Assembly (NCBI GenBank): GCA_947259295.1
Contig: CAMYMG010000036.1
Location: 62,001 to 126,000, forward strand
Length of the DNA: 64,000 nucleotides
Direction: 5' to 3'
Source: an uncultured Rhizobiaceae bacterium
GTDB taxonomy: Bacteria; Pseudomonadota; Alphaproteobacteria; Rhizobiales; Rhizobiaceae
Each line of letters starts with the position of its first letter. The stretch's first letter is position 1. Below are positions 60,601 to 64,000 of this stretch, piece after piece. The notes under the pieces are model-generated. The model saw only the letters and a program-made list of their open reading frames with translations, searched no databases and was not told the origin of the DNA. Position numbers and translations under genes: made by a program.

Positions 60601-61517
60601 ACCTCGAAACGCGCCTGCTCGCCGAGGTCGACAAAACCGCGGCCGTCTGCCGAGTAGGGGTTGGACAGAGGGCCGGTCTCGAACAGGAACTCGTCGAAAG
60701 ACAGCCTCTCGTGGTCGAGGGAGAACTTGCCGTTGATCCGGTAGCCGGGCCCCTGATCGGCCGCCGGCTGCTGCGTCGGGTCGCGGCGCGCCGCAATCTT
60801 GAAGGTGCCGCCGTAGTTGGCCGCCCCGTTCTCGAAGCGGATATTGCCGTCGGATTCCACGCTGACGGCATGGATTTCCGGCTCCGCCTGGATTCTGAGC
60901 CGCATTGCCCCGGCCGAATCCACTTTGCCTGTGTTGACCGTCAGTGCCGTCAGCATGCCGTCGAGGCGCGCAGAGCCGGTTACCCGCCACGGCCCGTCGA
61001 GCGACTTCGCAGATATCTGTGTGTTGATCTCGGTCAGCCGGTGCGTGCGGCCGCTGGCCACGTGGCGTAGGGATATCTGCCCTTCCGTCACGGTCAGCTT
61101 CTCGATCGAGATCTGCTCGGCGTCGAAGGGAGCGGATGGCCGCACGGCCCAGTCGACGGTACCGTCGTCCGCGACTTCGATCGTTGCCTTCGGCCGCACC
61201 AGCCGCATGTCGAAGATCAGGATGTCGCCGCGCAGAAACGGCGCCAGTTCGGCATCCATCGAGAAGGTCTCGACCGTCATCGCCGCTTCGCCGTTGGGGC
61301 CGCCGCCGACGGCAACGTCGGAGAAGGTCACCGAGGGAAACGGCAAGAGGCGTGCGGTTGCGTCGCCGTTGACGGTTACCCGGCGCCCGAGCACGGCGCT
61401 CGCCTCGCGCTCGAACCCGGCACGGTAGCTGGACCAGTCGACAAAATACGGCACCACCAGCGCCGCCGTCAGCGCCAGCACGATCAGACCGCCAATGATT
61501 ACAAAAAGTCGGGCCAG
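57684..61517 (-). CDS. AsmA family protein; probable CTG start at 61517
   Basis: AsmA-like N-terminus LARLFVIIGGLIVLALTAALVVPYFVDWSSYRAGFEREASAVLGRRVTVNGD; Glu/Ala-rich coiled-coil C-terminus; ORF track starts internally at GTG 61481. Confidence 0.88.
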   Translation of the reverse strand: MARLFVIIGGLIVLALTAALVVPYFVDWSSYRAGFEREASAVLGRRVTVNGDATARLLPFPSVTFSDVAVGGGPNGEAAMTVETFSMDAELAPFLRGDILIFDMRLVRPKATIEVADDGTVDWAVRPSAPFDAEQISIEKLTVTEGQISLRHVASGRTHRLTEINTQISAKSLDGPWRVTGSARLDGMLTALTVNTGKVDSAGAMRLRIQAEPEIHAVSVESDGNIRFENGAANYGGTFKIAARRDPTQQPAADQGPGYRINGKFSLDHERLSFDEFLFETGPLSNPYSADGRGFVDLGEQARFEVTVDGAQVRFDEAIGAEEGGGGQNFSQRLAATQEALADLPRPTIPGTLDVNLPAVVAGDTTIREVRLSAEPAPDGWTIKSLAATLPGRTTLEADGRLRTDGELGFKGSLLLAIGQPSGFAAWVSQNVDDAIRRLPAAGFRATVDLTKNHQRFDDLELGLGNATFRGHAESSEPRDAKASTVLSLEGGALDVDGLAALASLFVSDVGTNRFADRDLDLEIKAGPVSAAGLTANSVDTALRLREGLLEIDRLSIGGLAGATVSATGTLKGFPDDLAGNVDASLVAVDLAPLIAAASERYGTNPIVKGLQQRAASHPDLFSDARLDIVATSAANGDGSTGFAVSAQGKAGGTALSATLSGNGRPDAIADTEVSLILSGRNDDATRLLALYGLPVLEIGMTGAGETDLTVKGKLSADMETAAALTADGFAAAFSGRSRIEGGGVSLKGTANLNTTDLEPWLMTAGVGLPGMGAGIPVDLRAEADYADELLVLGGIEGAVSEAAVAGDVNAVLKDGRPHVSGQLTLDELALDPLVAMVLGEAAVEAGGLAWSQTPFQAAVTAPFSADVQISAATLAAGSFATGYDAGLSLKLDDEGLRVSDLKAKLFGGEVSGLFEIKNNGGTGIVTGQMKLSGADIARVLGTQGVRGQGDISTGLSASGKSVSGLVATMAGSGTAALRSLAIDGINPEALPRFIARADMLGKDIDAARTAGFAPAIAASGSFAADPAEAAFTIAGGVLRAPPLTLENDAAKLEADVEADFNTGEVSADGTITYKPGIEALVGSEPALRFSLEGPLATAGVTFDSEPLAQFLTQRALEAEQARVEAMQASLLEKQRLRREVRYYAALQEEHDKAMGLLREQEEEARRKAEAEAEEARKAEEAARQQSQAEERAAEEARQADEARAAAARAEEEAARRDAEEKARRAFEEPIVDPTPGIERLPLAAPVESNRPAAESKPEPEPSLSMDGFMRMLQGTE

Positions 61518-61621
61518 CTTCGATCCTTCACCGGTGTGCCAGAAGTGGACGCTAGTCTACCTGCATCCGCGTGTCGATAAAATGGCGTTTTGCACCAGTG
61601 GCTTCCGGCAAGTGCACTTCG

Positions 61622-63034
61622 CTACATCAGCGGAAAGATCTTGCCCGGGTTCATGATGTTCTGCGGGTCGAGCGACCTCTTGATGGCGCGCATGACCTCG
61701 ATGCCATGGCCAATTTCCTGTTCGATGAAGCTGAGCTTGCCCTGGCCGATACCGTGCTCGCCCGTGCAGGTGCCGTCCATGCGCACCGCCCGGCTGTTGA
61801 GACGCGCGACGAACTTCTCCGACAATGCGATCTCGGCCGGATCCTGGACGTCCATCAGGACCAGCACGTGGAAGTTGCCGTCGCCGACATGGCCGACGAT
61901 CGGCGCGATCAGACCCATCTCGGCGATGTCGGCCTCCGTCTCGGCGATGCATTCGGCGAGACGCGAGATCGGCACGCAGACATCGGTCGACAGGCCACGC
62001 GCACCGGGTCTCAGCGTCAGCGACGCCCAATAGGCGTCATGGCGCGCCTTCCAGAGCTTGGCGCGCTCTTCTGCGACCGTCGTCCACTGGAAGGATCCAC
62101 CGCCAAATTCGGCAGTGATTTCCCCGAAAGTTTCCGCCTGCTCCGCGACGCTGGCCTCGCTGCCATGGAACTCGACGAACAGGCACGGGCTCTCCGGGTA
62201 GTCGAGATGCGAATAGGTCTTCATCGCGCGCATCTGCAGCGCGTTGACCAGTTCGATGCGGGCCACCGGTATGCCCATCTGGATCGTCGCGATGACCGCT
62301 TCGCAGGCCTGCTCGACGGTCGGGAACGGACAGACGCCGCCCGACACCGCCTGCGGGATGCCGGCGAGTTTGAGCGTGATCGAGGTGATGACGCCGATCG
62401 TGCCTTCCGATCCGACCAGCAGCCGCGTCAGGTCGTAGCCGGCCGAACTCTTCTTGGCCCGCCTGCCCGTCGTGACGATGCTGCCGTCCGCCATCACCGC
62501 CGTCAGCGACAGCACATTGTCGCGCATCGTGCCGTAGCGCACCGCGTTGGTTCCCGATGCTCGGGTCGCGGTCATGCCGCCGAGGCTCGCATTGGCGCCG
62601 GGATCGATCGGAAAGAATAGGCCGGTATTGCGAAGAAATTCATTGAGCTCGACGCGCGTCACGCCGGGCTCGACGGTGCAGTCCAGATCCTGCGCGTTGA
62701 CCTCCAAAACCTTGTTCATGCGCGACGTGTCGAGCGAAATGCCGCCGCCCGGCGCATTCACCTGGCCTTCCAGCGAGGTGCCGGCACCGAAGGCAATGAC
62801 CGGCACGCGATGCTCGGCACAGGCGCGCACGATTTCCTGCACCTCCTCCACCGTTTCCGGGAACACCACGCCGTCCGGCGCCTGCACAGGAATGTAGGTG
62901 GTCGTGTGGGCATGTTGCTCGCGAAGCGACTTGCCGGTCTGGAATCGCTCGCCAAAGCGCTGTTTCAGAATTCCAACCACGGTCGAAATGCCCGTTTCGT
63001 TGCGTTCCACGGTCAAAAGGTCGCTGAGTGCCAT
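61622..63034 (-). CDS. FAD-binding oxidase (glycolate/D-lactate dehydrogenase-type)
   Basis: VIAFGAGTSLEGQVNAPGGGISLD; CTVEPGVTRVELNEFL; C-terminal GTCTGEHGIGQGKLSFI. Confidence 0.94.
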   Translation of the reverse strand: MALSDLLTVERNETGISTVVGILKQRFGERFQTGKSLREQHAHTTTYIPVQAPDGVVFPETVEEVQEIVRACAEHRVPVIAFGAGTSLEGQVNAPGGGISLDTSRMNKVLEVNAQDLDCTVEPGVTRVELNEFLRNTGLFFPIDPGANASLGGMTATRASGTNAVRYGTMRDNVLSLTAVMADGSIVTTGRRAKKSSAGYDLTRLLVGSEGTIGVITSITLKLAGIPQAVSGGVCPFPTVEQACEAVIATIQMGIPVARIELVNALQMRAMKTYSHLDYPESPCLFVEFHGSEASVAEQAETFGEITAEFGGGSFQWTTVAEERAKLWKARHDAYWASLTLRPGARGLSTDVCVPISRLAECIAETEADIAEMGLIAPIVGHVGDGNFHVLVLMDVQDPAEIALSEKFVARLNSRAVRMDGTCTGEHGIGQGKLSFIEQEIGHGIEVMRAIKRSLDPQNIMNPGKIFPLM

Positions 63035-63168
63035 GATTTCCTGCGCGTTTGGGCCATCGACGGCCGCTGTCTTGCGTCTATGATCGATTCAAGCACCCAC
63101 CGTAAAGGTGAAAACCGATTCCCGGCAATCGCCCGGGCGACGGGCACAAGCGAACGCAAGGTATCTCA

Positions 63169-63651
63169 ATGACATTGTCAGCCCCCTTCGAGTCCCGCGT
63201 AATGGAAATCGAGAAGGACTGGATCGACTATAACGGCCATCTCAACATGGCTTATTATAACGTGCTGTTCGACCGCTGTTCTGACGACGCCTATGAAATC
63301 ATGGGGCTCGGTCCCGACTATGCCAGGGAGCGCCGCCTGACCATCTACACGGCGGAAGTCCATGTCTGCTACGTCCGGGAACTGCATCTCGGCGACAAGG
63401 TCACCGCGACCTTCCAGCTGCTCGACCACGACGCCAAGCGGCTGCGCGCCTACCAGGAAATCCGTCACGTCGACGGCTGGCTTGCCGCCACGTCCGAGAG
63501 CCTGTCGCTGCATGTCGACATGAGCGGCCCCAAGGTCGCGCCCTTCCCCGCCGACGTGATGGAGAAGGTCGAGGCAATGCGCGCTGCCCATGCCGCGCTG
63601 CCGATGCCGGAACGGGCTGGCCGCGCCATCGCCATCAAGCACAAGGCCTGA
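63169..63651 (+). CDS. Thioesterase family protein (hotdog fold)
   Basis: KDWIDYNGHLNMAYYNVLFDRCSDDAYEIMGLG; 4HBT-type. Confidence 0.92.
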   Translation: MTLSAPFESRVMEIEKDWIDYNGHLNMAYYNVLFDRCSDDAYEIMGLGPDYARERRLTIYTAEVHVCYVRELHLGDKVTATFQLLDHDAKRLRAYQEIRHVDGWLAATSESLSLHVDMSGPKVAPFPADVMEKVEAMRAAHAALPMPERAGRAIAIKHKA

Positions 63652-63804
63652 GCCGGCGCCGCGAAGCCGTGGTTACATTCCGTTAACCCTAATGAATAAT
63701 TAACGTGAATGACGAAATGCCACCTATTGATCCTCGCCGAGACTCATCTGAAATAGCCGCATCCGATTTTTTCGGACGAGGTCGGAGCGTGACTCGAGGC
63801 GCGG

Positions 63805-64000
63805 ATGAAGCAGGACATTGGAACAGCGGCGTCCCGACTCGCTGAAAACCCACGTATCACGGACTATGATTTCTGGCGCACCCTGAAAAATCTCGACAAC
63901 GAGATTTTTCGCATCGCCAGCGCCCGGCAGCCGATCCCGATCGAGATGATCCGCTGGCGCGCCATCATCCGCCAGGCACGTTCCCGGCGCGGCATGATCT
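63805..64000 (+). CDS. Hypothetical protein, truncated by window edge
   Basis: Open frame from ATG 63805: MKQDIGTAASRLAENPRITDYDFWRTLKNLDNEIFRIASARQPIPIEMIRWRAIIRQARSRRGMI. Confidence 0.6.
   Translation, partial: MKQDIGTAASRLAENPRITDYDFWRTLKNLDNEIFRIASARQPIPIEMIRWRAIIRQARSRRGMI

Overview
This 64 kb, GC-rich window looks like ordinary chromosome from an alphaproteobacterium of the order Hyphomicrobiales/Rhizobiales (Phyllobacteriaceae/Mesorhizobium-like). The lineage is inferred from protein content and a circularly permuted tmRNA. No IS elements, prophage or CRISPR arrays were recognised.

Main blocks:
(1) 1-11.8 kb: ectoine/5-hydroxyectoine uptake and catabolism locus (partial eutD/doeA, eutC, eutB, eutA, usp, uehCBA TRAP transporter, MocR regulator enuR; divergent asnC/doeX, ssd, doeD-type aminotransferase).
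(2) 11.9-17.7 kb: DUF1272 protein, MFS transporter, two GlxA-type regulators, GST, SRPBCC protein and an outer-membrane beta-barrel.
(3) tRNA-Lys(CTT), PhzF, MacAB-like exporter, HigBA toxin-antitoxin, NUDIX, endonuclease/exonuclease/phosphatase, BA14K, PilZ.
(4) ilvC, TetR, Kup, SpoIIAA-like, PP2C, RecD-like helicase, SulP, Usp, TetR, cupin.
(5) Co-type nitrile hydratase (alpha, beta, accessory), MazEF, ilvH-ilvB.
(6) HerA-like ATPase, sunset-domain protein, GGDEF, miaA/serB, GNAT, degP-DUF2065-hflC-hflK-folA-thyA, permuted ssrA.
(7) AAA ATPase, Bcr/CflA MFS with divergent TetR, sspB, DUF4169, RHH protein, AsmA, FAD-linked oxidase, thioesterase.

The most interesting signals are regulatory: an ILV-rich leader peptide plus intrinsic terminator upstream of ilvB (classical attenuation), a 14-mer shared by the two ectoine-locus promoter regions, perfect operator-like palindromes at both toxin-antitoxin modules and at several TetR genes, a probable CTG start codon for the AsmA gene, and a CATG shared by the divergent miaA and serB start codons. 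I did not find a convincing wholly new multi-gene system. All calls come from reading the sequence and the supplied translations; no database search was run.
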